A stretch of DNA of 64,000 nt from Planctomycetota bacterium (GTDB lineage: Bacteria > Planctomycetota > UBA8742 > UBA2392): the NCBI GenBank assembly GCA_020845475.1, contig JADLFN010000065.1:1-64000 (forward strand), read 5' to 3'. Of this stretch, positions 1 to 8,867 are shown piece by piece. Both the position numbers and the translations under genes were made by a program. The notes under the pieces were generated by a model that was not told the origin of the DNA, ran no database searches, and was given only the letters and a program-made list of their open reading frames with translations. Within the stretch, counting starts at the first letter, position 1; each line of letters begins with the position of its first letter.

Positions 1-24
1 CCGCGCGCCGACCCCGACGCCGCC

Positions 25-125
25 CGTAGCGCCGCCTTCCAGGCGGCCTCGACGGGTGCATCCTGCACCCGTCCTAGCCGTGGGCAGGATGCCCACGGCG
101 AAGCCGGCAAGATGCCGGCGCTACG
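25..125. repeat. Four-hairpin dispersed repeat with inverted termini
   Basis: The element is bounded by perfect 10-bp inverted termini: CGTAGCGCCG at 25-34 and CGGCGCTACG at 116-125. Inside are four consecutive hairpins: 31-47 (7-bp stem, loop TCC), 51-73 (10-bp stem, loop TCC), 77-99 (9-bp stem, loop AGGAT) and 103-119 (6-bp GCCGGC stem, loop AAGAT). The loops are variants of TCC or AGGAT-like cores, as if one hairpin had been multiplied. There is no plausible ORF. From memory, similar GCCGGC-AAGAT-GCCGGC-GCTACG strings are dispersed in planctomycete and related genomes, so this is probably a REP/MITE-like element. Only one copy was found in this window. Confidence 0.75.
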
Positions 126-263
126 AAATGAACCGCCAGACTCCAACCCTGAGGGCCTGAGCGCCGCACGCTGCCTGCTTCGCAGGCTCACAACCTGAAA
201 ATGCCCGGCGCGGTGTACATACAAAGGCAAAGCCAAGATCACGACACCCGAACCATAAACTGG

Positions 264-290
264 AAGGGCGAGGCTTTCGCCTCGCCCCTT
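264..290 (-). terminator. Hairpin terminator of the 909-aa secreted protein gene
   Basis: A 9-bp G+C-rich stem (266-274 pairs with 279-287) with loop TTTC lies 14 bases beyond the stop codon of the leftward gene that ends at 304. The flanking AA/TT bases extend the stem across one bulged base. There is no long U tract, so termination strength is uncertain. Confidence 0.55.
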
Positions 291-303
291 GGGTTTGCGT
301 TGC

Positions 304-3033
304 TTACTCGTTGCCCCAGCTTGTGGTGACTTTGCCCTTCTCGTCGATTTCAATCCATTGGCCGTCCATGACGATGCGGACTTTGCAGGACTTGTCTTTG
401 GCTTCGATCTCGACTCGCGATACGGTTTCGAGGTTGAAGTAGAAATCTTCCTCGGAGAGTTTCAGGGCTTCGAGCAGCGCCTTGACCGCGTTGTCGTGGT
501 CGGCCCCCTTGAAGCTGAACTCGCGGAACGTTCCATCTTCCTGTTGCAACGCCTGCACCAGCGCGCGCTGCACGTTTTGCGCGTCCCAGCGCATGCGCCA
601 CAGGCGGTGCTTGCTCTTCCACAGCGGCTGCTCGACCTTGGGCTTAAAGGTTTTCAGGCGGCCGCCCGAGACGTTCGAAAGCTTGACCGCGTTGAAATCA
701 TCGTCGCTCAGCCACACCGTGCGGAAATTCATGCCCGACTGAACTAGGCAAATGCGCCCGTTGGCCACCCATGAACCCTTGCTGGCTGCCACCAGCCAGG
801 CGTCGGTGATGCCGCCGTAGCCGCGCTCGTCGTCGCTGCGGATCATCTTTTCGTCGAGCGGCAGGCCGAACCACTCGAAGCCGCACGCGCTGAAATCGGC
901 GGCCTTTTCGCCCAGCTTGTCGCTGCGGCTGGCGAGCATGGCTTTGAATCTGTCGGCCATGGCGGGGTCAAAGGCGCTGCGCAGGCCATCATTGGCGCCG
1001 CTGGCTTTGGCGAGCAGCGTTTCGAGCGTGACGGCCTTGAGGGCGTCGCGGCGGTCGCCATCGCTCATTTCCTTCAGTTTCGCCTGGTTATTGCGCAGCC
1101 AGTCTTCGCACACGCTGCCGAGCCATTCCACTTCAATGCGGTCGTGGCGCCAGGCGCGTTCGAACTCGAGTGTTTCAGCCAGTGTCTCCAGCACGTTGCG
1201 CGCGCTGGTTTCGCCGCCGGTTTGCGCGGTGAGGCTGATGCGCGAGGAACCCTCGTTCGTGGCCGCGCTGATGCGCAGGCCGCTCTTGAGGTATTTGCGC
1301 ACGTTTTCCATGGGGAATGGCGGGTTTCCGTAGCGGCGCGAGCGCACCATGCTGCCATCGAGCATGCGGCCCAGCACTTCGCCGAGATCCAGGTAGCCGG
1401 CCTTGCTGCCGGCGGGCGTGCCGCCGGGAACTTTGGACATGTTGAGGCGCTCGCGGCCGCTGTTTGAAAGCAGCACGCGCTTGGCCACTTCGCTGTTTGC
1501 GGCCATACCAACGATGCCTTCGCCCAGAAACAGCGTCACGCCCGGGCCCTCTTCGACGCCCAGAAGTTCGCCGCCTTCGACAGGCTTCGTTGCCAGCTTG
1601 GGCAGTTCTTCGCCCGGCTCGCGCGGGCGGCGCTCGCGGTTGAGCATTTCGAGGAATTTTTCCTTGATGGCTTTGAGATCGCCCTGTGCGCGCGCGGCTA
1701 CGAACCACATGTGCTGGAAAATGTCGATGTCATCGTCATCGGGCATGGGGTCGGGCAGGCCGACGATGCCGACCACGGCCTCGCTGCCGAGCGCGGCGAA
1801 AAGCGACTCCCGCGTCAGGCCGCTTTCCTTGCAGAAGTTCTCGAATTCATCGTGGAACTGTTCGGCCTCGCTGGAGCGGAGTTCCTTGCGGCGGCGCTCG
1901 GCGCGGTCGGGTTCGAAGGCGCGGGGCGTATCGGATGACTTGGCAATCTCCTTGTTCAGGCGCTCGATCTCGGCTTTGTATTGCTCGATCATCTCCTGGA
2001 AAATCTTCTTGTCCTCGTCCGATTCAGCCTTCTTGAGGTTCTGCTCGGCTTCGTCGATGTAGCTCTGGTACCACTTCAGTTGCTCCTGCAGGCTGCCGCT
2101 GCGCATGCGCGAATCGGCATCATGGAAGAACTTCAAGAGTTCCGTGTAGGTGCGCTCGTGGTCTGAGCCAAGCTGGAAAGCGAGCGCGGCCAGTGTTTCG
2201 GCGGGCAGGCTGTCAAAGAGCGAGAATCCGCCCGCGCCCTTGAGCATGGCGGAAATCGGGCCGGCTGCTTCGCTCAGCGTCAGGTCGGCGCGCAGCGCAA
2301 TCCCGTTTTGCACGTCGAGCGAGAGCGTGAGCATGTCCCACTTCTGCCACTCGCAGATGGTCATGAGTGACAGAAAGTCGCGATCCACCTCTTTGTTGCC
2401 GAGGCGATCAATGCAGTTGCGCCAGGCTTTGCCATCGAGGAAGGCCACGAGGTCGCCCGTGGCGTTTTCACGCCATTCCTTGAAGCGCTTGACCTGCGAG
2501 AGGCTCTCGCCCAGGTTGCCCGCGCGCACGTCTTCAACGAATTTCATCATGCCGCCCGTGGCAACCACGAGCTGGCCCTCGTAGCGCCGGAAGCTGAAGG
2601 CCTCGAGATCCATGGCCTTGGGCTCGATCAGGGCTCTCTTGCCGAACTCTCTTCTGGCCCAGTTGCGAATGTTCTCGCTGAATTCTTCGGGCGCGCCTTC
2701 GCCCAGGTCGATCACGGTCACGGTTTGCGTGTAGGGCTCGCGCACCATGATGTCGCCCAGCGCGAACTCGATGCTCCTGGCGGCCTTGATGTAGGGCCGG
2801 ATTTCGTCAACCAGCGGCTGCATTTCTTCGGCGTCGCGACCGCGAGCGGACTGCCATGCGCGCTCCAGCGGCGCAAGGTAGTCGTCGCCGCCGCCCAGCT
2901 TCTTCAATACGTTCTGGGCATCGCCTATGCGCGCGTAAGCCAGCGCGCCGCGCGGCGCATAATCGCCTTGTTCACGCGCGCACAACGGCGCGCACAGCAG
3001 AAATCCCAGCAGCAATCCGTAAGTAGCTCTCAT
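304..3033 (-). CDS. Secreted hypothetical protein, 909 aa
   Basis: The family is not recognised with confidence. The start at 3033 was chosen because GGAGAG lies 7 bases upstream and the protein then opens with a clear signal peptide (MRATYGLLLGFLLCAPLCA, cleavage near residue 19). The longer in-frame start at 3123 would bury this signal. The mature part is charged and largely helical. A Lys/Glu-rich coiled-coil-like stretch around residues 320-380 is followed by globular segments. The N-terminal phrase GALAYARIGDAQ followed by alternating hydrophobic/Gly-rich segments resembles DUF3352-type planctomycete exported proteins, which is only a suggestion. The gene stands alone, divergent from the ABC exporter, and ends at its own terminator. 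Confidence 0.8.
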   Translation of the reverse strand: MRATYGLLLGFLLCAPLCAREQGDYAPRGALAYARIGDAQNVLKKLGGGDDYLAPLERAWQSARGRDAEEMQPLVDEIRPYIKAARSIEFALGDIMVREPYTQTVTVIDLGEGAPEEFSENIRNWARREFGKRALIEPKAMDLEAFSFRRYEGQLVVATGGMMKFVEDVRAGNLGESLSQVKRFKEWRENATGDLVAFLDGKAWRNCIDRLGNKEVDRDFLSLMTICEWQKWDMLTLSLDVQNGIALRADLTLSEAAGPISAMLKGAGGFSLFDSLPAETLAALAFQLGSDHERTYTELLKFFHDADSRMRSGSLQEQLKWYQSYIDEAEQNLKKAESDEDKKIFQEMIEQYKAEIERLNKEIAKSSDTPRAFEPDRAERRRKELRSSEAEQFHDEFENFCKESGLTRESLFAALGSEAVVGIVGLPDPMPDDDDIDIFQHMWFVAARAQGDLKAIKEKFLEMLNRERRPREPGEELPKLATKPVEGGELLGVEEGPGVTLFLGEGIVGMAANSEVAKRVLLSNSGRERLNMSKVPGGTPAGSKAGYLDLGEVLGRMLDGSMVRSRRYGNPPFPMENVRKYLKSGLRISAATNEGSSRISLTAQTGGETSARNVLETLAETLEFERAWRHDRIEVEWLGSVCEDWLRNNQAKLKEMSDGDRRDALKAVTLETLLAKASGANDGLRSAFDPAMADRFKAMLASRSDKLGEKAADFSACGFEWFGLPLDEKMIRSDDERGYGGITDAWLVAASKGSWVANGRICLVQSGMNFRTVWLSDDDFNAVKLSNVSGGRLKTFKPKVEQPLWKSKHRLWRMRWDAQNVQRALVQALQQEDGTFREFSFKGADHDNAVKALLEALKLSEEDFYFNLETVSRVEIEAKDKSCKVRIVMDGQWIEIDEKGKVTTSWGNE

Positions 3034-3135
3034 TGATTCTCTCCGGTGGCCCACAGCGGGGCAACGATTGTAACTGCGTTTGGTGATTGCTCGATGACAC
3101 TTCTTGATTTCCTGCGCGCACACTTTTACTCCCCG

Positions 3136-3163
3136 TTGACACGCACAAAGGCGCGGCTAGCGT
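3136..3163 (+). promoter_or_regulatory. Candidate sigma-70-type promoter upstream of leader ORF and ABC exporter
   Basis: A perfect TTGACA (3136-3141) is followed after 16 bases by TAGCGT (3158-3163), a weak -10 match. It lies 50 bases before the small ORF at 3214 and would drive it and the exporter genes. The 318-base stretch between the divergent genes (3034-3351) holds this site, the small ORF and a hairpin, and nothing else recognisable. Promoter rules in this phylum are poorly known. Confidence 0.35.
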
Positions 3164-3213
3164 GCACGCCCTCGCGACTGCAATCTTGCGTCGCCAACGG
3201 AAAGGAGAGGGCC

Positions 3214-3273
3214 ATGCTCAAAAAGCTTCGCGGCGTTCTCCATGCACAATTTCCGTCCGGGTTCTGGCGCTGA
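3214..3273 (+). CDS. Putative 19-residue leader peptide upstream of ABC exporter
   Basis: ATG at 3214 is preceded by a near-ideal Shine-Dalgarno (AAAGGAGAGG, 3201-3210). The frame encodes MLKKLRGVLHAQFPSGFWR and then TGA at 3271-3273. It has a basic start and an aromatic end, with no hydrophobic signal. It lies 78 bases before the exporter gene, which has no Shine-Dalgarno of its own. It could be a regulatory upstream ORF (attenuator-like), a small exported peptide, or chance. The strong ribosome site is the main reason to list it. Confidence 0.4.
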   Translation: MLKKLRGVLHAQFPSGFWR

Positions 3274-3330
3274 TTCACCGCTTCAGACCGCCTCATCCGT
3301 ATAACGTTCTTCTGATTTCGATCTCCAGCC

Positions 3331-3345
3331 GGCGCATATTGCGCC
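3331..3345 (+). promoter_or_regulatory. Hairpin just before the exporter start codon
   Basis: GGCGCA-TAT-TGCGCC forms a 6-bp stem with a 3-base loop ending 6 bases before the ATG at 3352. It occupies the place where a ribosome binding site would be. No purine-rich Shine-Dalgarno is visible for the exporter gene, so translation may depend on leader translation or on opening of this stem (inference). Confidence 0.35.
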
Positions 3346-3351
3346 ACCTTC

Positions 3352-5187
3352 ATGCTACGCGACCTGTTCCATCTGCTGCGCTACATCAAGCCATACTGGC
3401 GGCCCTACCTCTGGGGCACGCTGATGCTGCTGGTGGTGGATGCGCTCGATACGTTTGCGCCCAAGGTGGTGATGTGGGCCGTCGATCATCTCATTTACGT
3501 CACGCAGGGCGGCAAGCCCGCTGTGGGCAAAGTTGAAGACAGCCCGCTGACTTCGCTCATGCCCGAGGGCTTTTTCGGCGCGGGCGCGTTCATGGGCGGC
3601 ATGTGGTTTTATGGCCTGCTGTTTGTGGCCGTGGTCGCGGTCAATGGCTTCTTCCGTTACCACATGTCGATGCAGTACAGCTACGGCGCGGTCGATCTTT
3701 CGCACGAGTTGCGCGGCCGGTTCTTTTCACATGTGCAGCGCCTGCCCGCGAAATACCACGACAAGAGCAAGATCGGCGAAATGATGACCCTGGCCACGGC
3801 CGACATCAACGCCAGCCGCGAATTCTTCTGGGTCGGCGTGCTGATCGGCATCGATACGCTTTTCTACTTCATCATGGTGCCCATCTACATGGGTCTCATC
3901 TCGTGGAAACTTCTGCTGGCGAGCCTGTGCACGCTGCCGCTGATTCCGCTGATCGTGTGGCTGCTTACAAGCCGCGTCGAAAAGCGTTATGACGAATTGC
4001 AGCAACAGTACGACCTGCTGGCCGAGCGCGCGCGTGAGAGCTACGCGGGCGCCAAAGTGATCAAGTCGTTCGCACAGGAGGGCAGCGAGGTCAAGACATT
4101 CGCCAGGCTCGCCCGCGAATACCAGAAGCGCGCTTTGAAACTGGCCTGGCTGGATTCGCTCGAGCAGCCGCTGCTGGTGCTTTTGCTCGCGCTGGCCGAT
4201 TTGGCGATGGTCGTTTACGGCGGCTGGCTGGTGATCGACGGCGAACTGAGCGTGGGCCAGTTCTCGGCCTTCTTCATGTATTTGATCAAGCTTTCGGGCC
4301 CGATGGTGGGTATGGGCTGGGTGGTCACGCTTTACCAGCGCGCCAACGTGAGCATGAAGCGCATCGAAGCCGTGCTCAAAACGCCGCCCGACATCGTGGA
4401 TTCGGCCACACCCGCCAACGTGACGCGGCTTTCGGGCGGCGTGGAGTTTCGCAACCTCTCGTTCAAGTTCTTTGACAACGCGCGCCCCGCGCTGGATGGC
4501 CTTTCGTTCAGTGTTGAGCCGGGCAAAACGCTGGCGATTGTCGGCCCCGTGGGCAGCGGCAAGAGCACACTGTTGAACATGATCACGCGCCTGTACGACC
4601 CGCCGCGCGGCACGGTGTTCATTGACGGGCATGATGTCAAAGATGTTCCGCTGGAAGTGCTGCGCACGCAGATTGGCACCGTGCCGCAGGAGACGTTCCT
4701 GTTCAGCGAGACCATTTTGCAGAACCTCGGGCTTGGCGTGCATGGCCAAACGCCCGACCCGGAGTGGCTCAAACAATGCGCGCGGCTGGCGCAGGTTGAG
4801 CCGGACATTCTCGCGTTTCCCAAGCAATACGAAACGATGCTGGGCGAAAAGGGCGTGAACCTGAGCGGCGGTCAAAAGCAGCGCGTGGCCATCGCGCGCG
4901 CTGTGGCGCGCAAGCCGGCGATTTTGCTGCTCGATGACTGTCTGAGCGCTGTCGATACGCAAACCGAAGAAGCGATTCTCTCGGGCCTGAAGGAAGTCAT
5001 GAAGGAGCGCACCACGCTGATTGTCAGCCACCGCGTCAGCACCGTCGAGCACGCCGACGAAATCATCGTGCTCAACGAGGGCAAAGTGGCCGAGCGCGGC
5101 ACGCACGAACAGTTATTGAAAAAGGGCGGCTATTACGCGGAGCTGCACGCCAAGCAGCAACTGGAAGCGGAGTTGAGCGCAAGTTGA
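3352..5187 (+). CDS. ABC exporter half-transporter, degenerate Walker B subunit
   Basis: This is a fused permease-ATPase of the MsbA/multidrug exporter type, 611 aa. Residues about 15-310 form a six-helix exporter domain; about 360-600 form the nucleotide-binding domain. Walker A GPVGSGKST starts at residue 398, the canonical signature LSGGQ at 504, and the H-loop His is residue 560. The residue after Walker B is Asp529 (LLLDD) instead of the catalytic Glu. Together with the next gene, which has a normal Glu but an altered signature, this is the pattern of heterodimeric exporters such as TM287/288: one dead and one active ATP site. The substrate is unknown; lipids, drugs or peptides are all possible. 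It begins an apparent two-gene operon. Confidence 0.93.
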   Translation: MLRDLFHLLRYIKPYWRPYLWGTLMLLVVDALDTFAPKVVMWAVDHLIYVTQGGKPAVGKVEDSPLTSLMPEGFFGAGAFMGGMWFYGLLFVAVVAVNGFFRYHMSMQYSYGAVDLSHELRGRFFSHVQRLPAKYHDKSKIGEMMTLATADINASREFFWVGVLIGIDTLFYFIMVPIYMGLISWKLLLASLCTLPLIPLIVWLLTSRVEKRYDELQQQYDLLAERARESYAGAKVIKSFAQEGSEVKTFARLAREYQKRALKLAWLDSLEQPLLVLLLALADLAMVVYGGWLVIDGELSVGQFSAFFMYLIKLSGPMVGMGWVVTLYQRANVSMKRIEAVLKTPPDIVDSATPANVTRLSGGVEFRNLSFKFFDNARPALDGLSFSVEPGKTLAIVGPVGSGKSTLLNMITRLYDPPRGTVFIDGHDVKDVPLEVLRTQIGTVPQETFLFSETILQNLGLGVHGQTPDPEWLKQCARLAQVEPDILAFPKQYETMLGEKGVNLSGGQKQRVAIARAVARKPAILLLDDCLSAVDTQTEEAILSGLKEVMKERTTLIVSHRVSTVEHADEIIVLNEGKVAERGTHEQLLKKGGYYAELHAKQQLEAELSAS

Positions 5188-5190
5188 GAC

Positions 5191-5283
5191 CGTTCATCGT
5201 TGTTCGTTCTCCGTCGTTCGTGAAACCGGAGAAACGTGAACGAAGGAAGAACGGTGAACGAAGAACGGCGAACGAAGAACGAA
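5191..5283. repeat. Inverted heptanucleotide array between ABC genes
   Basis: The right half (5249-5283) is five exact-period 7-mers: GAACGGT, GAACGAA, GAACGGC, GAACGAA, GAACGAA. It ends one base before the ATG at 5285. The left half (5191-5225) is made of CGTT-type heptads, roughly the reverse complement, so the RNA can fold into a long imperfect hairpin covering most of the gap between the two exporter genes. No strong Shine-Dalgarno lies between the array and the start codon. Confidence 0.75.
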
Positions 5284-5284
5284 C

Positions 5285-7360
5285 ATGAGTGACGACCAGT
5301 TCGAGGACGATCTCCTCGAAGAACGGATCAAGACCAAAACGTGGGATCCGGTGCTTCTGCGCCGGATGCTGCTCTATGCCCGCCGCTATGTGGGCCTGGT
5401 GTTCGCGGGCTCGGCGCTGGTGATGGTCTCGTCGTTCCTCGCCGTCATGCCGCCTTTGTTCATTGGCGCGCTCGTGGACATCGTGTTCAACACCGGCATT
5501 TCGCGCCCCGGCGACTATGTGGCCTCGTTTCTGGGCGTGTTCCTGGGCGGCGCTGAAGCCGTGCGCGCCTTGAGCCCCGGCGACAAACTTATCTGCTTTG
5601 GCGTGCTGTTTCTGCTGCTGCGCATGGGCACGTTTTTCATTGATTGGGGCAACGGCTACCTGCTCAACACCCTGGGCCAGAAGATTCTCTACGACATCCG
5701 CATGGAGCTTTTCTCGCACATGCACTCGCTGTCGCTGAGTTTCTTTCACCGCAACCCCGTGGGCCGGCTGGTCAACCGCACCACCAACGATGTGGGCTCG
5801 CTCGAGAAAATGTTCAGCGTCGCGCTCGTGACCGTGCTCAAGGATTGCTTCATGCTCACGGGCATCGTGACCATGCTCTTCATCATTGACCCGCTGCTGG
5901 CGGTGGTTGTTCTTTCCGTCATTCCGTTCATGGTGATTGCGGCGCTGGTGTTTCGGAAGTATTCGCGCGTGGCTTACCGCAAGTGGTACACGGCGCAAAG
6001 CCGCCTGAACTCGTTCATGGCCGAAAGCATGAGCGGCGTGCGCGTGGTGCAGCTTTTCCACAAAGAGAAGCGCAACGACGAAGCCTATGAGCGCATCGGC
6101 AACGACTTTCGCTACAACTTCCTCGTGCAGCGCAAGGCTTGGGCGTTCTTTCGGCCTGTGGCCACGACGCTATCGGCGGCGGGCATCGGGCTTGTGCTCT
6201 GGTTTGTGGGTGGCGCCGTGTTCAAAGGGCGAGGCTTGAGCACTGAGGCCGAGCTTACCGCCGTGGGCGCGATTTCGGTCGGCGTGCTGGTGGCCTATTT
6301 GCAGTACGCGGAATTGTTCTTCAACCCGATTCGCGACCTGACGGAAAAGCTTGATGTGATTGTGGGCGCCATGACCTCGGGCGAGCGCATTTTCACGATC
6401 CTCGACGAAAAGCGCGACATCGTTGACCGCGAGAATGCAATCCTGCCCGGCCGATTCGAAGGCGCCGTTGCCTTTGATGACGTGCACTTCGAATACAAGC
6501 CCAGCGAGCCGGTGCTGCGCGGCGTGAGCTTTGAGGTCAAGCCCGGCCAGAGTGCCGCCATTGTCGGCCATACCGGCGCGGGCAAAACCACGATTATCAA
6601 CCTGATCTGCCGCTTTTACGACGTGAACGGCGGCCGCGTGCTCGTGGACGGCAAAGACGTGCGCGATTACCAGATGGCCGGTTTGCGGCGCAATATCGCT
6701 GTCGTTCACCAGGACGTATTCCTGTTCGCGGGCACGATTTTCGACAACATCCGGCTGGGCGAAGAGAGCATCACGCTTGAGCAGGTCAAAGCCGCGTGTG
6801 AGTACGTGGGCGCCAACCGTTTCATCGAGAAGCTGCCCGGCGGCTACGACGCGAAAGTGGAGGAAGGCGGCAAGACGTTCTCGGCGGGCGAGCGGCAACT
6901 GCTCAGCTTTGCGCGCGCGCTGGTGTTCAACCCCAGCGTGCTGATTCTCGACGAAGCCACGAGCAGCATCGACACGCACACGGAAGAAATGATCCAGGCG
7001 GCGATGGTGAAACTCACCAAGGGCCGCACCAGCATCATCATTGCGCATCGCCTGAGCACCATCCAGCGCGCCAACAAGATTCTGGTGATGCACAAGGGCA
7101 AGCTCGCCGAGCAGGGCAACCACCAGCAGTTGCTGGCGCAAAAGGGCATTTACCACCGGCTCTATCAGCTTCAATACAGCGCGCTGGAGGATACGCCCAA
7201 GGAGGGCCCGGCGGTCAACGGCGAGGTGCCGCTGGGGGCCGTGAGCTCGGGCGCGATGCGCTCGCTCGCGGCCGTCACGCGCGGCAAGGCCGCCGATATC
7301 GCCGAGCAGGCGGTCGCCGAGAAGCGCGGCTCGGATCGTTCGCCTGTGGTACCTGGCTGA
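5285..7360 (+). CDS. ABC exporter half-transporter, catalytic subunit
   Basis: This 691-aa exporter is the partner of the upstream gene. The transmembrane domain spans about residues 30-360 and carries a longer extracytoplasmic loop than its partner (around residues 65-95). In the ATPase, Walker A GHTGAGKTT starts at residue 428, Walker B has the catalytic Glu557 (ILDEATSS) and IIIAHRLS supplies the H-loop. The signature is FSAGE at 532-536 rather than LSGGQ. The two subunits therefore complement each other: this Walker B with the partner's LSGGQ makes the active site. A 60-residue hydrophilic C-terminal tail follows the ATPase and is absent from the partner. The gene sits 97 bases after the first subunit gene, across a repeat array. 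Confidence 0.93.
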   Translation: MSDDQFEDDLLEERIKTKTWDPVLLRRMLLYARRYVGLVFAGSALVMVSSFLAVMPPLFIGALVDIVFNTGISRPGDYVASFLGVFLGGAEAVRALSPGDKLICFGVLFLLLRMGTFFIDWGNGYLLNTLGQKILYDIRMELFSHMHSLSLSFFHRNPVGRLVNRTTNDVGSLEKMFSVALVTVLKDCFMLTGIVTMLFIIDPLLAVVVLSVIPFMVIAALVFRKYSRVAYRKWYTAQSRLNSFMAESMSGVRVVQLFHKEKRNDEAYERIGNDFRYNFLVQRKAWAFFRPVATTLSAAGIGLVLWFVGGAVFKGRGLSTEAELTAVGAISVGVLVAYLQYAELFFNPIRDLTEKLDVIVGAMTSGERIFTILDEKRDIVDRENAILPGRFEGAVAFDDVHFEYKPSEPVLRGVSFEVKPGQSAAIVGHTGAGKTTIINLICRFYDVNGGRVLVDGKDVRDYQMAGLRRNIAVVHQDVFLFAGTIFDNIRLGEESITLEQVKAACEYVGANRFIEKLPGGYDAKVEEGGKTFSAGERQLLSFARALVFNPSVLILDEATSSIDTHTEEMIQAAMVKLTKGRTSIIIAHRLSTIQRANKILVMHKGKLAEQGNHQQLLAQKGIYHRLYQLQYSALEDTPKEGPAVNGEVPLGAVSSGAMRSLAAVTRGKAADIAEQAVAEKRGSDRSPVVPG

Positions 7361-7368
7361 TGAATCAA

Positions 7369-7398
7369 AATGGCACGGGCCTTTCAGCTCGTGCCATT
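7369..7398. terminator. Bidirectional terminator between convergent genes
   Basis: A 12-bp stem with one G-U pair (7369-7380 pairs with 7387-7398), loop CTTTCA, sits between the exporter stop codon at 7360 and the convergent anti-sigma gene ending at 7413. The A-rich left flank gives a short U tract for the leftward transcript. Confidence 0.7.
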
Positions 7399-7412
7399 GT
7401 GGATGGTCGGCG

Positions 7413-8852
7413 CTACTTCACGCGCTGTTCCTGCTTTTGCTGTTTTTCTTCCTGCAATTCCTGTTGTTCGTAGAAGCTGCGCTTGAGGCTGATCCTGCGC
7501 TTGCCCTCGCTGGGCGTTTCGATCGTCACGCTGCCGAGCAAATCGGCAATCGCCGGGCACTTCTGGGCCAGCTCGTCGAGGCTGGCAGCCTTGCAGGTCT
7601 TGGTTTCGCCGTTGATCGTGACCTCGGCGACGACGTAGTTGTCTTTGTCAATCGTCAGGGAGAGCGCGCGCTTGGGGTCTTTGATCTCGACTTCATTGTT
7701 GCGCTGCGTCAATTCCAACTTGTTCTCAAGCACGACCTTGAGCACGACCTCTGCTTCATTCATGTCTTCAAAGCGCTGTTCCATCTGTTGAAGGCGGATG
7801 CGAAGTTCGGCGTGGCCTTTGGGGTCGTACTCCTTGAGCTTGCCCAACGCCTCATCGAGCATCTTGCCGTCGAACTCAGCGCCCATGGCCCGCAACTGCC
7901 TTGAGAGCCGGACATTCACGCCCTGTGCCTGGACGCCCGTGCTCTGCACGTCAAGCTTGCGGCCAACACGCAGCACGCCTCCGCGCGGTGATTCCCAGGT
8001 TTCTCCGCTGGGCACGAAGATGACCTCGCCCTTCTTGACCTCCGCTTGTACCAGCGACTGACCGTTTGGCGCGGGCACTTCCTTGCCGCGCTGTGAAGGC
8101 AAAAAGGCGAACTGGCATTCCACTTCAAAGGTGGAACCAGGCAGCGCACGGAATTCGTTGGTGTTGGTGATGACGTTGAGCATGCGCGTGGCATTGCTCA
8201 TGCTCGCGTCGCCGCGCAAAACGTAAACCGATAGATCGCCATTGGACGGCTGTAACTGAAAGTAGGCGCCGGGCTCAAACTGAAGATCAGCGCCATCAAT
8301 CGAAAAAGTCAACGGCGCTTTGTTGTCATTGCGGCACCACACGCCTACGGGTACTGCGGAAGCGCTGCTCCAGCGGCCGCTGTCGAGCTCCGGCGCGCCG
8401 TCGGCGAGCACCATCACGTCACCGCCCTTGACGGGGATTTCATCCTTGGCCACGGAACCTGAATCTGAACTGGGCGTGACCGGCGCTTCGTTGTTCGGCA
8501 TCACCACAGCCACATAAAAGATGCCCGCGGCGATCGCCAGTGTGGCCGCCATCTGCAGCGCGATGCCCCAGGGCGAAAACAGGCCAAGCACCTTTCCCCG
8601 CTTCTCCTCCGCAACAGCCGCGCCGTTCTTCAGCGCCAAAAGAACTTTCTCCAGCGCGCGGGCTTCGGCTTCGCCGCTGCGCACTTCCTCGAACATCACG
8701 TCACGGACCAGCGCCTGCTCTTCGAACGCGGCGTCATAGGCTTCGCGGCAGGCGTCGCACGCGGCGATGTGCTCAAGCAGTTGTTCGCGCTCGGGCGAGG
8801 GCACCAGCGCGTAGGCCAGCGCCGTCAGGTCATGGGGTTGGGGATGGTTCAT
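7413..8852 (-). CDS. Zinc-binding anti-sigma factor with FecR-like domain
   Basis: The 479-aa protein starts at 8852 (AGAGG upstream); longer in-frame starts run into the repeat array. Residues about 1-60 carry the HxxxCxxC zinc anti-sigma signature (HIAACDAC), typical of cytoplasmic domains that bind ECF sigma factors. A single membrane span lies at about residues 105-130. The region after it has a FecR-like pattern (LQFEPGAYFQLQP, LVQAEVKKGEVIFVPSG). A charged helical stretch and a C-terminal beta-rich domain complete the periplasmic part. It lies directly downstream of the sigma gene, so it most likely holds that sigma factor at the membrane and releases it on an envelope signal. Confidence 0.85.
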   Translation of the reverse strand: MNHPQPHDLTALAYALVPSPEREQLLEHIAACDACREAYDAAFEEQALVRDVMFEEVRSGEAEARALEKVLLALKNGAAVAEEKRGKVLGLFSPWGIALQMAATLAIAAGIFYVAVVMPNNEAPVTPSSDSGSVAKDEIPVKGGDVMVLADGAPELDSGRWSSASAVPVGVWCRNDNKAPLTFSIDGADLQFEPGAYFQLQPSNGDLSVYVLRGDASMSNATRMLNVITNTNEFRALPGSTFEVECQFAFLPSQRGKEVPAPNGQSLVQAEVKKGEVIFVPSGETWESPRGGVLRVGRKLDVQSTGVQAQGVNVRLSRQLRAMGAEFDGKMLDEALGKLKEYDPKGHAELRIRLQQMEQRFEDMNEAEVVLKVVLENKLELTQRNNEVEIKDPKRALSLTIDKDNYVVAEVTINGETKTCKAASLDELAQKCPAIADLLGSVTIETPSEGKRRISLKRSFYEQQELQEEKQQKQEQRVK

Positions 8853-8867
8853 GATTGCCTCTTGCTT

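Noticed and set aside
5191-5283. Heptad arrays as CRISPR
   Set aside because: Units are 7 bases with no spacers and no cas genes are nearby.
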